Assembly (NCBI RefSeq): GCF_000006565.2
Contig: NC_031472.1
Span: 3,066,493-3,130,492, forward strand
Direction of reading: 5' to 3'
DNA: 64,000 bases
DNA from: Toxoplasma gondii ME49
Lineage: Eukaryota; Apicomplexa; Conoidasida; Eucoccidiorida; Sarcocystidae
Part shown: piece after piece, positions 46,927 through 58,500 of the stretch
How positions within the stretch are numbered: position 1 is the first letter of the stretch
Layout: every line of letters starts with the position of its first letter
Position numbers and translations under genes: made by a program
The notes under the pieces: generated by a model
Told to the model about the DNA's origin: nothing
Seen by the model: the letters and a program-made list of their open reading frames with translations, nothing else
Database searches by the model: none

Positions 46927-49900
46927 TCAGGTGTACTCCAGAATGTTTAACAGTGCATGAAATAAGAGTCTTGCCTCCTGGAGTATAGTCATGCTAGCAG
47001 AGCGGCCCTGCGCGGCAACAGTCAATATCATCATTAGGCCAACAAACCTAAAACGGCATCACCGATGCTGTGAGTGTGAAATAAGACAATGACAGCAGCC
47101 ATCTTGAGCCGGAGGCATGGTATAATATTGTCCCCTGTCGATGAAACGAGTTGAGAGCGAGAGATTGTGAGTCGACCCCACGCCACGCAAGATACGTTCA
47201 ACGTGCTACGCGATACGTGTTCTCCCTTCCACCGATGTCCTGCGACGTTTTCCGAACGTGGCTAACAGGCGTTCATCGTATCATAGCTGAGCAGTTCTGT
47301 AGAGGCTGTCCTCCCTGTGTGGTACGTAACATTTATACTGAATCCCTTGTAGTAGGGCGCCTACGCAAGTAACATCGGTCAGCCGCTACAGAGAGAATGA
47401 GGTCAGTGTGACAGTCATAACCTACCTTCACGGCGGAAAACACTCGGCCTGAGGTATATCGTCGCGCATGCGCATCCACGTCTTGCAAGAACTTGAGCAC
47501 AGTCACAATCGTGTCGTCGGCCACAAAGCATGAACGTGAAGCCAGGCGATTCGACAGGTCGAGCAGGCATCTTTTCGCGTAGTACCTGAATGACAGATGC
47601 ATGCAGAAACTCGAGAGTCATTCGCTTTATTTTCGATTCCCTCTGGTCACAAATATAGCTAAATAGCCAATGCCTCGCCACCAACCTACCAGGTATCCAG
47701 GCGGAGCTTGTCGCTCAAAGGGTTCAACGCTTCTACCACCATTTGCAGTCCGAAATCGGCGGATTTTTCAGCGCAATACAGAGTGCCAATGGCCAGTTTC
47801 ACGATACAAGAATGAAATGGCGTTGCACAGTCTGTTCTCTCAAATGCTTCCGCATTCTTAATTTGGGTAACTTCTTCCTCTTTCAGGCGACTGCAAAGCA
47901 GACAAACCTGCGACGCAGATCTATCATCCTTTCATTTCGGCGTGGTCCGCCACGCTGCTTCGGGAATGCTCAATCTTGGACCAAACTGTTGCCGGTGTCT
48001 AGTGTAGCGCAGAGTGCATATCGCGTGCAGATGATCTTGGATCGAAGTTAGTCAAAAACTTATTGTAAACCTGAGCATCAAACTAGCGAGTTGCTGAAAA
48101 ACTGATGCTGAAAGCGAAGCGTCTTGTTACCTTTACGCATATTCCAGGCATTACATCCTCTCAACAGAATCGCCGAGAAGTGGCTCACGAGTCGCATAAT
48201 GTGTGCAAAGTTGTGCAAAACATTGTGGGACACAGACACTACATTTCGGCCGAAAAATAGACCTCAAGGCGTTTACCACACATGTCGACCAGGTCAGTGT
48301 TGTTGTTGTAGCAATCAGGATCGCGTGCTGGTATGATGCACTCTGATTACAATACGATTGAAGCTACCCCCTGTGGTGCGTTTTCAGGTGGTCAGACGGG
48401 TCCTCATTCACAGACTTTTACGGGTGACGTCCCAAGTAGCGAAAAACCGTTTGGTAAGGCAACACCTTCGCAGCCACGCAAGCCTCTACTTGACATGGGG
48501 AGACAGGCTGCCTCCGGCACTTTTCTGGCCGTGTTAAAGTTTGCCCAAAAATCAAACGTACTCAAGAATTGCTTTCGCTTTGGCGTTTTGATGCTCGTGG
48601 ACATAGGCTGTGCAGAGGTTGGCGAGAACCACACTTTTTACCGTGTGGAGGCAGTCTTCGTTGCCTTCGAGGCTCTGCTCGTAGTACCAAATCGCGTCTG
48701 CGTACTTTTGCTGTGAGTCAATGAAATTAGCAGAAAGACACCGCAGAAGAAAAGGAAACTACGCCTGAAGGGGCCTCAGATGGGAGAGCGATCAATCGAT
48801 ACATGCTATGCTGCAATGTGACGTCCTTAACTTAGAGTGGTTTTATTTCTCCAGCATGTGGAAGAGGCCCACATCCAGGCGATTGATCCTGCTGTACGAT
48901 TCACGGCGATATATAAGTTAACTAACTGAGAATTCGATACTAGAAATGGAAAGGCCCAAATTCGAAGATAAGCGCCTCTTCATGTTATCGGCATTACTGT
49001 TGAGCGTTTGGTAAAAGTGGAAGGTGGTAGCACCCAGACGCATGGAGAGGTTCCGAAAAAAATTCAGGCACCCGGTGCTGACGAATTTGCTTGGTTCAAC
49101 AAATAGAATGGCGTGCAAGGATCAAAACTCTACAGCTTTCTTTGCTTAACTGAGGCTCTGTCATGTTGTGACGTGGTGCGTCAAACGGCGCCGCATCATA
49201 CATGCAACTGGTTTTTTTCTCGTTGTCTCACCGCACACCTGAAGAAAGAGGACGTGAGCCATATTCATTTTCCATGTAGAATCCAGCTCGCATATATCTG
49301 AAGAATGCTGCAGGAGACTGGAAGAGTGGACAACGAAAAACGAACAAAAAATAAAGGTAGCATGTAAGTTTGTTGATCACCGCCGGTGGTCAGCTGGCAC
49401 TCTATCGGTCGTGTGTGTGCTCGATTATCTTCACTCATGTTAGCCGTAATGCATTGTGTTCATGTAGGCAATGGCGCCAGTTAGCACCAGCAAGAGTCAG
49501 CTTCTGTGTCCATGATGACTGCAACGATAGGGAATCGACGGCCTCCTGTGCGAACTTTAAGATGCACCTGCCGTGTTGCGTGGTGCCTGTCACGTTCTAG
49601 ACGCAAAATGGCTTACCCCTCGACCATCTTGTAGTTTCTCTGTTCCACATGAATGTTTGCCTGAGCCATCAGAACCTGTATTGCATATAACAAAATAGCA
49701 CTAAATAGGCGATTCATGCACGTTTCACGCGTATCTAATGACACTATCTCAGCCCAAATAAGTATCTAGTTTCGATGATGTCCTGATGATGGCGTCCATT
49801 CTCTTAAAATCAGAGCTGTTCGGCCTCTTGTAAGACGAGAAAGCTCCTGAGTGCATCTGTTTCCGGAAGGAGGCCCGTGAATGTTGCTGATGCGTTGGCC

Positions 49901-52900
49901 TCACGGAACTGAACAGGGACAGGTGTTTTTGGAGATCCTCGGTTGATTCTCTTTGACTCTTTAGATTATGTTCCTTTCCAGATGCCTACAACGTAAACGC
50001 AACACGCAGCGTGCGTCCCTCTCCCTCCTTACTCAACAAGAAATGGGGCAGTTTCCTCCAGCCTTGACTAGATCCGTTTCCATGCGGTATATCACAATGC
50101 TCTGATACGGAAGAAAAAACACTCACTTGCAGAGATTTTTTAATTCTCCTCAATGTAGCCAGGTGCTGCTCTGCGAGGGCTTGTAGCCTCTCCAGCGCAA
50201 CATCAGGAGAATTCTTCGACTGACAGGAGCATATACGCACGTAATGGGTAGTAGGTTGTTATATGGCACCAGATACTATGGTGTACTTTGACTCCTGTGT
50301 GTGCAACTCTGTTATACAAAAACGAAGCGGACTGCCAGCAGAAAAACCGGTTGCGGAAAAGAAAACGACCAGACACTGTGCGCTGTGATCAGGCAAAGTG
50401 TCTCTGCAAGAGACGTCTCGTTTGTACATAGTGTGATTTGAAAAGCAACAAACCTGCTTAGTGAACTCCGTCATCTGACGCCTAACCCAAGCAACTACTT
50501 GTGTTGTTGACGAAGGGATCCGCTTGAAACTCAGAAACCAGAAACCCTGTGCAGCTTACGATGATGAGTGCCTCCAGAAACGCGATTTCGTCGTTCAACA
50601 AATACTTTTCAAGCATGTTCTGCTTTTCAGCCTGGCCAACATTGTGACACACAACCGCCAGCACTAAGCTACGTGGATGACTGCATATCGAGAAGAACCG
50701 GCATGTTGATCAACGGTGGCCATCCACTTCGACACGCTGGTAGGAGCGCCACCGGCAACGCGCAAAGCTTATGTTTCTTCCGTTTTATCGATGGGTGGGC
50801 CGATAAACAGAAGGAGCGGGGTGGGTTAGGTTTTACTGTGAGAACGTTAGACCGTGTTTATTCGAACCTGTGAACTGCATTTCAAGAGAGTGTTATTTGC
50901 TGAGAAAAAGCTTGAGGTCGAAGAAGTACCTAAGTGCTCAGGGCTGGGTTTTCAAGACAGCGGAGACTTTGCATGCTAGATTCTCGTACCATCGCATCTG
51001 CCGCTAGGTCAAAAAGTTTTTCCCTGTGCACAACACGGTTTCTTTCCACACAAATTGGCTTTGACGAGGGCATGTAGTGACGTTATTGAATGTCGCCTCG
51101 TCTTTCACAGCAGTCATGGAGAAGCACGTCCAGACGCATGTACTCGCAGACTTGCCTACAGTAGAGGATTACCAAATTAACTAGCACCTCTGGAAGACAA
51201 GGCGGGTTTTCAACTAGGGAACGTAGCTTGTCGAGGGTAGCTCCCGCGTTGTGTTCACTCTGAAATAGAGCTTGGTTATGGATGGTGACCTTATCGAAAG
51301 CTGCACAGTCAGAAAGCATTAGAAACCACGCTAAACACACGGCCAGCATATTTCCAAATTTTGCTGCCCAGCATGAAATAGAGCGAGCAGACTTGGCTGT
51401 GACCAATGTTAAACTATGGCAGAGGACCAGTATTGCAGGTACCGACATCGGGCTCCTTACTGTCCGGTAAACGAAGGGGTATCAGCTCGAGTTTTCCTGC
51501 TGCTTCGTCGACCTTCCCAACAAGAAAATCAATAGCTCTTCGAAGGTTAAATGCCTCCACCTGTTCGAAGACGCCCCAGTTTCCGAGGAATATGAAGTGT
51601 ACCACTCTGGTGCACTACCACAAACTGAAATATACCACAAAGGTGGGTGAAAGATGCGAAAACATAACCTCGAGAGAAGCACGAAAGATAGCTTTCGCGT
51701 CTTCAAGCATTATCTTTGCGAATGGTGGGGGTACTTCGACAAGCCACAACCAGTGTGTGGCCTCGCAGCAATGGTGATTGGCTGCTTTTTGGCACGTGGT
51801 CGTTCAAGCGAAAATGGTCCGTAGTGACTCTAGATTTGTGCTTTACAATGCAGACAGAAGCTTCTTGACAGGAAAACACTCATCTCTATGCGTCAATCAA
51901 AACCGTGCTCACCGTACCAACGCTGATTTCTTCATAAAAGACGAAGTCTTGCCGAACCAGATTTTACTGTTTTCTTTCCCTGGTTTTCCGGAAGACCCGT
52001 TGTTCATATCCGGATGTTTTTCCATGGCCATTTTGGCGATCTCTCCGATATATTGTAAACAAGAAACAAACTGTCTCTGCTCATAATGGCAGAGGGCAAT
52101 GTTGTACGCCATTTGTGGTTCAAAGCCATTTGTCTTCATTATACGCTGGAATGCTTCAAGAGCGAGGTCAAACATTTTTTCCTTCCAGAATCGCCCCCCC
52201 CGAAGAGTTGCAGCCAGATGATCGTCAAGCTCATTCGACGACAAGCAATATTCTAAGCCTGCGTCCGCATTTCCAAAGATATCCACATAGGGGTCCTACA
52301 GCTTTCATACAAAACGTTAGCTTTCTTTTCAAAAACGAGTCATAGGCGGATCAAGAAACGCAATTGGAGGATCTATTAACTGCGTCTTGAGGACGCTTAT
52401 TCAGCATACCTTCCCAGTCGCCTGCCTGGTACTTCAACAGGGCCATCAGCATTGCCGCACGGTAAGCATTCGGGCCAGAAGCCTTCGACAGAGCGCTGCA
52501 AAAGGCATCTGCCTCCTCCAGCGCCCCTAGGTTGAGAAGGCTCTGCGCCAGATTCACCTGAGGGTGCCAGTTCGTCGATGGAGCACAAAGGAGCGAACTT
52601 AGATATGTGCGCATACAACTGACTAGAAATAATCTTTCGCACACGCTACCCTGAGGTATGTAAATGCATGTTACTTGTTTCGCTGTTCAAATAGTGAGAA
52701 ATATTCATCATATCGTCGTGGGGGCACCGCTATATACAGCATTGCAGACAGACCATGGGTGAAAGGATACATTTGGAACAATTTGGCAGAGTTTAGAAGG
52801 TGTGAGGTTAAAGAATTGAAGGGAGGGTGGGAACCTCTAGTACGAGATCAGGTCAGGATCGGCCTTCCGCATTGCAACGCGACAGTCTACAAGATTCCAG

Positions 52901-53400
52901 CGTTGTTGCCTGATTTCTGTAGGCTGGTGTAGCTGTTCAGGCTTTTTCGTGGCAGTTCAGCCCGGAGAACTGTGTGATGCATATCGCAAGAGAAGAAAAC
53001 AGAGCCAGCAGCAGGTTATTGGGCCATACAAAGAATCTTCACATGATCCGATAGACAAAATTACTGCTCCCGGGATTTGATGACGACCTGACACTACAGC
53101 ACATGAGACGCCCACTTGGTATGTTACGTTGTCAGGAAACCTTTGCGAAAGCTCTTTATAGATGTCTGCAGCCATCTCGAAATTTTTCGTCTGGTACGAG
53201 GAATACCCCAGCAACGATAGGAGAGCCCTGTTGCCGGGCGTCAGTGACAGTTGGCGTGAAAGGATCCGTATGGCACTTCCGTATTGCTCGTCCCTTATAA
53301 GGCGGTAAATGGCATCTGTGACCCTTATGCCACTACTGTCTCCTCCTGGAGCCACAGCGCTGGGGGAAGCAATGAAGCGGCCCTGCGCGTTCCAACTCAT
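46927..53400 (-). CDS. IFT70: IFT70/TTC30, intraflagellar transport complex B TPR protein
   Basis: IFT-B subunit made of TPR repeats that wraps IFT52 and is needed for axoneme assembly. Resolved exons, 5' to 3': 53400-53116, 52557-52410, about 52290-51913, 51560-51443, from 51300, 50663-50560, about 50219-50128, 49675-49617, 48710-48558, 47907-47690, 47585-47426 and 46977-46927 (stop TGA). Family landmarks occur in the right order: IYRLIRDEQYGSAIRIL, RALLSLLGYSSYQTKNFEMA, FEPQMAYNIALCHYEQRQF, VEAFNLRRAI, DKVTIHNQALF, VLMAQANIHVEQRNYKMVEG, VVLANLCTAYVHEHQNAKA, KLAIGTLYCA, YYAKRCLLDL and a C-terminal helix ALLNILEYT. At least three short exons (near 52.3-52.4, 51.6-51.9 and 48.7-49.6 kb) are still missing, because the phases do not close there. 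The Met at 53400 starts about 29 residues before the first conserved TPR. Probably expressed in microgametes. Confidence 0.88.
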
Positions 53401-54461
53401 GGTATCGTCACTGGAACAACGGTGAATGAATCCAGAAGGGAATACCGTACCCACCGGTTCAAGAGATAGGTTGAGGACCGTTCCGGAGTAACAGGTTGTG
53501 GTGTATGCAAATTTGGTGGAAGTATTCGCTGACTGTACGCCTTGGAACACGATCTGACATTGCATCGTAATGTTGGTCGCAACTGCGCCATGTGCTGCAT
53601 CGGTGACTTCTATTTTGGAGCCACGAATTTTCACTGTCTCTTGGAGAGATAACAGCTACTCACACGTTATGTTGCCACCACGTAAACTACGAGCCTAGAC
53701 ATTGAAGAAACATATGCTGAACGGAACACCGTGCGTTGTTGCATGTAGAGCTGGCACATGGGGCCCCGCCGTTCAGCCCTTTGAAAGACTACTTCGTTGC
53801 ATGTTGCAGCTACGAATCGTCTGCTGGGGCTTCCTGCTTGCAATTAGCTTCCACCAGAGTTGCTGTTGGTATGTTCACGCATCCCGCATTTCCTAAAAAG
53901 TGTTCGCAAAGCTTTATCTTATGACTTCGTGAGCATGTGGCTCATCTTGGGTTCAACTTAATGCCTAAGACACCCCCGTATTTACGTCATGTGCATTTGC
54001 AAGAGCAGTGAACCTGGACCGATTGACCAAATAATGGTATGTCTCTAGGACCTGTTTGGGGCCACGCCATTTGAATAAACTCTTCCGTCATTATTCTTTG
54101 TCGCTTACTGGTTGCTCGACACTCATTTGATTCTGAGGAAAGGAGCAGAAAACTGCAGCAATCTGGCAACTCCCCTAAAGACTTTCTACGGCACACCCTA
54201 AACTTATCAGGCGTTCGCTCAGGCATGCTGTAAAAGATAGGCTTTGTTGCCTAACACACAGACCTCCAGACAACGAACGTTCAACCACTCAGTCCACTGC
54301 GGTGGCCTCAGCTTAGTCAAATAATTCTCTGGCCTGGTTTCCTGCGTGGAGCTATAGTTGTGCAACCACAAGCCTGCCACCTTGTAGCTTCTTGGATAAT
54401 GGAGCGGATGGAAAGGAGCCCTGCACAATTACCTTGCGTTGATGGATCTGCGGAAGTGAAT
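53401..54461. promoter_or_regulatory. Divergent promoter region, IFT70 / coiled-coil gene
   Basis: About 1.06 kb between the two start codons. No open frame of note. If the two genes are co-expressed in flagellated stages, their shared control elements should lie here; none can be named by eye. Confidence 0.45.
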
Positions 54462-55022
54462 ATGGCGTCCAATAGTCTATCGCGAAAGGTTACAGGGCTG
54501 AAAGCAAAGGTACGGAAAAACTAGTGATGACACCTGACATGGCAGTGACACACAATTCTACATCGCAGCAGTTGCTAGCTCTACTTCGCGCTATCCTCCG
54601 TCCTATGAGTTGATACAGCGCCTCTCTTAATTCGGCACGAGGAGTTCTCCTTTAAAATGTTGAATATACGGGGCGTTGAGCGTGCGATGATGCTACAGGT
54701 CTTGGAATTAGCGAACTCCGTAGCGGGGCCTTGGGGAGAAGAAATCATTGAGGCAGCTACGCAGAACAAAGTAGCCTCGAAATCAAGTTCAGAGAGTGTC
54801 AAGTGTCAGTCATTACTGGAGAGCCTCAAAAATGGATTCCTTGCTGAAATCAAGGCAATGGAGCAAGACTTCAAGCTCCAGGTTAACATGCAGAAGGGTG
54901 AAAATGTAAGGTTCAAACAACTGCTAACAGATATCAGGTCTGAGAAGACGTCGATCCACCAGCAGCTGCTTCTATTTCAGCGCCGAGTGGAAAGGCTGGA
55001 AAATGAAATTGGTCAGGACTGA
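54462..55022 (+). CDS. Small coiled-coil protein, function unknown
   Basis: A first exon 54462-54509 (MASNSLSRKVTGLKAK, then a GTACGG donor) and a 3' exon running to the stop at 55022. The 3' exon is open from about 54619 and encodes IRHEEFSFKMLNIRGVE, then LELANSVAGPWGEEIIEAA and a heptad-rich coiled coil ending RRVERLENEIGQD. The join is not solved: just upstream another frame reads YPPSYELIQRLS and then meets a stop, one base out of register with the main exon, at a sequence identical to a cDNA-library adaptor. If translation starts instead at the internal Met at 54657, the product is 121 residues. There are no other domains. Its head-to-head position with IFT70 suggests, but does not show, a flagellar or centriolar role. 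Confidence 0.55.
54629..54641 (+). other. 13-base match to an EcoRI cDNA adaptor
   Basis: The bases AATTCGGCACGAG are identical to the EcoRI adaptor widely used in lambda-ZAP cDNA libraries. The base before is T rather than the G expected of a full EcoRI site. The match falls where two coding frames of the coiled-coil gene meet. It may be coincidence, since the bases also read as Ile-Arg-His-Glu in frame. Confidence 0.5.
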
Positions 55023-55569
55023 AAGAATCGTGCTCAAGAGTTTTGAATTGTTGAGGAGGTGGTGATGATCGCAGCGCAGCTGATGTATTTTCTAGGGACT
55101 GTATGCGCGTGAGAGCATTGACTTCTGATTTTGCTGCGTGGTGCTCCTTGGTCTGTCGTGGGTTTCCGTCGTAATCTCACACGAGGAATATACGTCTGCG
55201 AAGCGGCACGCGTCCTCGAAGACTGTAAGGGACGAGGCACGAGCCGGTGAGGTGACTGAAACCCGAAATAGTGGTTTTCCACCAGGCGTTTTTAAGGGGT
55301 TCCGGTTAACCAGTTCCCACCCGGGGGAGGAGAACTTTTGCGCTGTTCGGTCGTCAAGTGAGCCATTTTTCTTGCCGACAGCTTTCTCACTTCGTCAATG
55401 TTTTGTTTGAAAGCAGTGAATGGCACGAACATGCCATTCGTCGGAATGGTCAAGCACTTCTGCGGTGGCGCTAGTATGCGCAGTTGTTTGCACAACCAGG
55501 AAGACGGTCCTGCCAGACGGTAGACTAAGTCGCCTATGCTGGGGTCGCCCCTGCCACTGTTTATTCGTT
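55023..55569. other. Tail-to-tail gap between coiled-coil gene and amylase
   Basis: Converging 3' ends. Short frames on both strands have no support. Presumably 3' UTRs. Confidence 0.5.
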
Positions 55570-58500
55570 TCATCGGGTCCACACACAGTAATTCTTGCCA
55601 AAGGTGGCGATCTTCCATCTATGTCCCTCTGGTACCCAGTCCTTGAAGCCTATCTTCATTGCAACATTGGCCGTATCTGGGCGGCAATAGCAAGACTGGG
55701 ACGAAATATACGCCGCGTACAGGCCTTCTTCTGTCCTAAGGATGCAGGAACTCGACTTCGAAAGGCTTTCTGTAGATGTCAGACTTTCGTGCTGATCACT
55801 GGTTGTGACTGACAGAGACACGGTTCTTTATTCACCGACGGACTATTCATACCTTGACATGAAAATGCCGCTTGTACTATGAATACCCTGGCCCACTCGA
55901 ACGTCGCATAATTCTTGAAGTTTCTCCCTGTACGATTAAAAGACGAAAGGCAGCTTTTTGAAAAGTAGACAGACGCACTACTGCCGCAAAAACACAACAC
56001 CGCGTTCCTGAATTGCGTATTCTAGGAGTACCGTTAGGCACACTGATTTCACACACTCTTCGTCAGTGTCTCCAGTTCCATGGTCTTCGTTTTGCTTACT
56101 TGCAGTAAGGTCCATAGTCGGAAAAGTGGTTCCAGTACACACTAGGCACTCCTGGATGAGTCAGTAAAAACGCGTATCCCTGCAGCTGCGAGCACGTTCA
56201 CACGACATGGGTGTTCAAGTTCCGAATAGGCTTATGCACCTGCAGAATATCAACAAGTTGGGCAATCAAACACCAAGTGGTTGAAGTTCATCCACGATTT
56301 TGCCAACAAGAGCCCCAATCGAAAGCATACGTTTTCCATTGCAGTTGACGTTGAAGAGACAGCAGTGAGACCTGGTATTACTAGCGTTGATGCAGTTTGC
56401 GGAGAGGAAATCACAACCTGATGTTCTTCGTCAGCATGTTCTGACAGCGGAAATAGAACTCTAGCTACGAACGGAGTGACCTGGTAAGGTAGTGTCTTTT
56501 ATACTGATATGGACAGTTTAGTTAGTGATAGTGGCACCGTTCGATAAACTGCAAGCCTTCGGAAACACCTTACGACAGCGTCGAGGTTCCCCCCTCCGAA
56601 TGTAGTGCAGTAGTCTAAGTGATCCGTATCATGGTTTTCGATAAATGTAACTGCTAGTTGAGGTTCCTGCAAAAAACATCACGTCCGTCAAGGAAAGCAC
56701 TGGCACACTGAAGAATCGAACGGCGACCTGGTCAGCTTTCTGTGTATGAATTTGTGACCATGTACTGATTCAAAACAATCCTCGCGGTATACTGATTTTC
56801 GTGACCACCGTTGAAGTAGCGAAGTCAAAAATGATACTATAGCGCACTGCAGTCACAGTTACAAGGGCTGGACACACGAGGATAATCTCATTTCACTCGC
56901 CGGTGCCTGGCAATCAGTGTCGGAATTAGATGTCTTACGGCTTCAGCACGAGGTGCAACTTGGTACAAGAAACCATCGGCAAAAGTAACGCTGTCTGAAA
57001 GATATTCGTGCGGTCCTTAGTTCATATGCACTGAGTTCCCTGTTAGAGATAAACCCTGATAGAACACCCCCCAAGCATCTGCTGTATTCATTCAGTTCCT
57101 ATCAGAAAGCTGTCGCGTAGTGTCCGGATTCGGTAGCTTATCTCAACAAATTCTAAAAACAACAAAGACGAGGAGAAGCAAGACTAGCATAACACAGTGT
57201 TCGGAGAGTTGGTTTCTAATGTGATAAATCATGTGTATATCTCCCATCGAGTTTAAAGAAGGGTTCTTTCTTTTAATCACTCTCACAAGTCATGGTCTTA
57301 ATACGCGACAACCATTTGTTCGCGACTGTTTGCTGAAAACACGAATAAAGCCTGCAGTTGTCGAACTGCATCATGTTTCGAAGTTCAAAACCCTTTGTGG
57401 CGGTACGCAACTCCAGGAAGTTTCCATCCATGTCACATAATCATGCGATGACGCCGCGGAAGTCATGTCTGCCATGGTGACAGAGCAGTTCTCGGAAGTG
57501 ACCCTGTCCCTACCTGAGACGCTACCGGTAGACGCACTGAGTTGAAAAGGGGATGTTCCAGTTTTCAAGCGATCATCTATCCATTTTCCGTAGGTAGATC
57601 TACCTGTTTGTGGTTCGGTAACGAGAGGCTAGCGTCTCTGAGGTGATGAGGGTATCGACACCAGCTGCTTTCACCAGGCCTTGTGTCGCCGTTCTTACCA
57701 ATCCAATGAGCCCGTTGATACGCCCACATGAGTTCAATTCGTGGAAGTGTTGAGACTCCACGCACCGTTTGAGTACGTAGTAGAGGGCGAAGTCGAAGGC
57801 GGCCAATGATCCTTGACCAGCTCTAACATAGTTAGCCAGCGTCTCAGTGCATCCATCCCAGTATTCGCCTACAGTGAAGGGCCTGTCGACGCTGTCAATA
57901 TACGACTTCTGCGTATTTTGTAGAGTGACACGGAACACCGAAATATTCCAGCAGCAGCCCTATTCATAAGTAAGCAGTGTCGATGTGGTTGCTGCCATCC
58001 ACGGCACACGCTTTGGGCCACCACTGACATCAGCTACATGCCACTGGAGACCACCAAAGCACCCCAGAGGGCATTCAGTCGAAAATGTCAGACGTGTGAC
58101 AAGCTTTTACCCCCGAATCTCGGTTCGCTCACCTGGAATGCGACTCCGTAACCGCCTGCCATATCCAGGCGGATCGAAGTGTATCCAATCTCTCTAACCA
58201 ACCAGGAGAGCCACTTTTTCACGTCTTCCTGTACTCGTTTGTTAGTGTGATCCAAATCAGGGGCGCAGTCTACCCGTGTACCCTGCGAATATAGAGGATT
58301 CGAGGGCATTGAGCGACTAACCCCCAGGTTCAGTTGTGGAAAGCAGAAGTCGTTTTGTAAGAGGGAGTGACGGTCTGCTTCGTACCGTGTCGAAACCTCC
58401 TTCACCCTTATAGCCTTGAAGGTTGTTACAAACGATGGCCCATGGGCCCCAATGTGGATCTTCAAAAACAGTCCAGTGCCCGCGTTTGTCTTGTTTAGTG

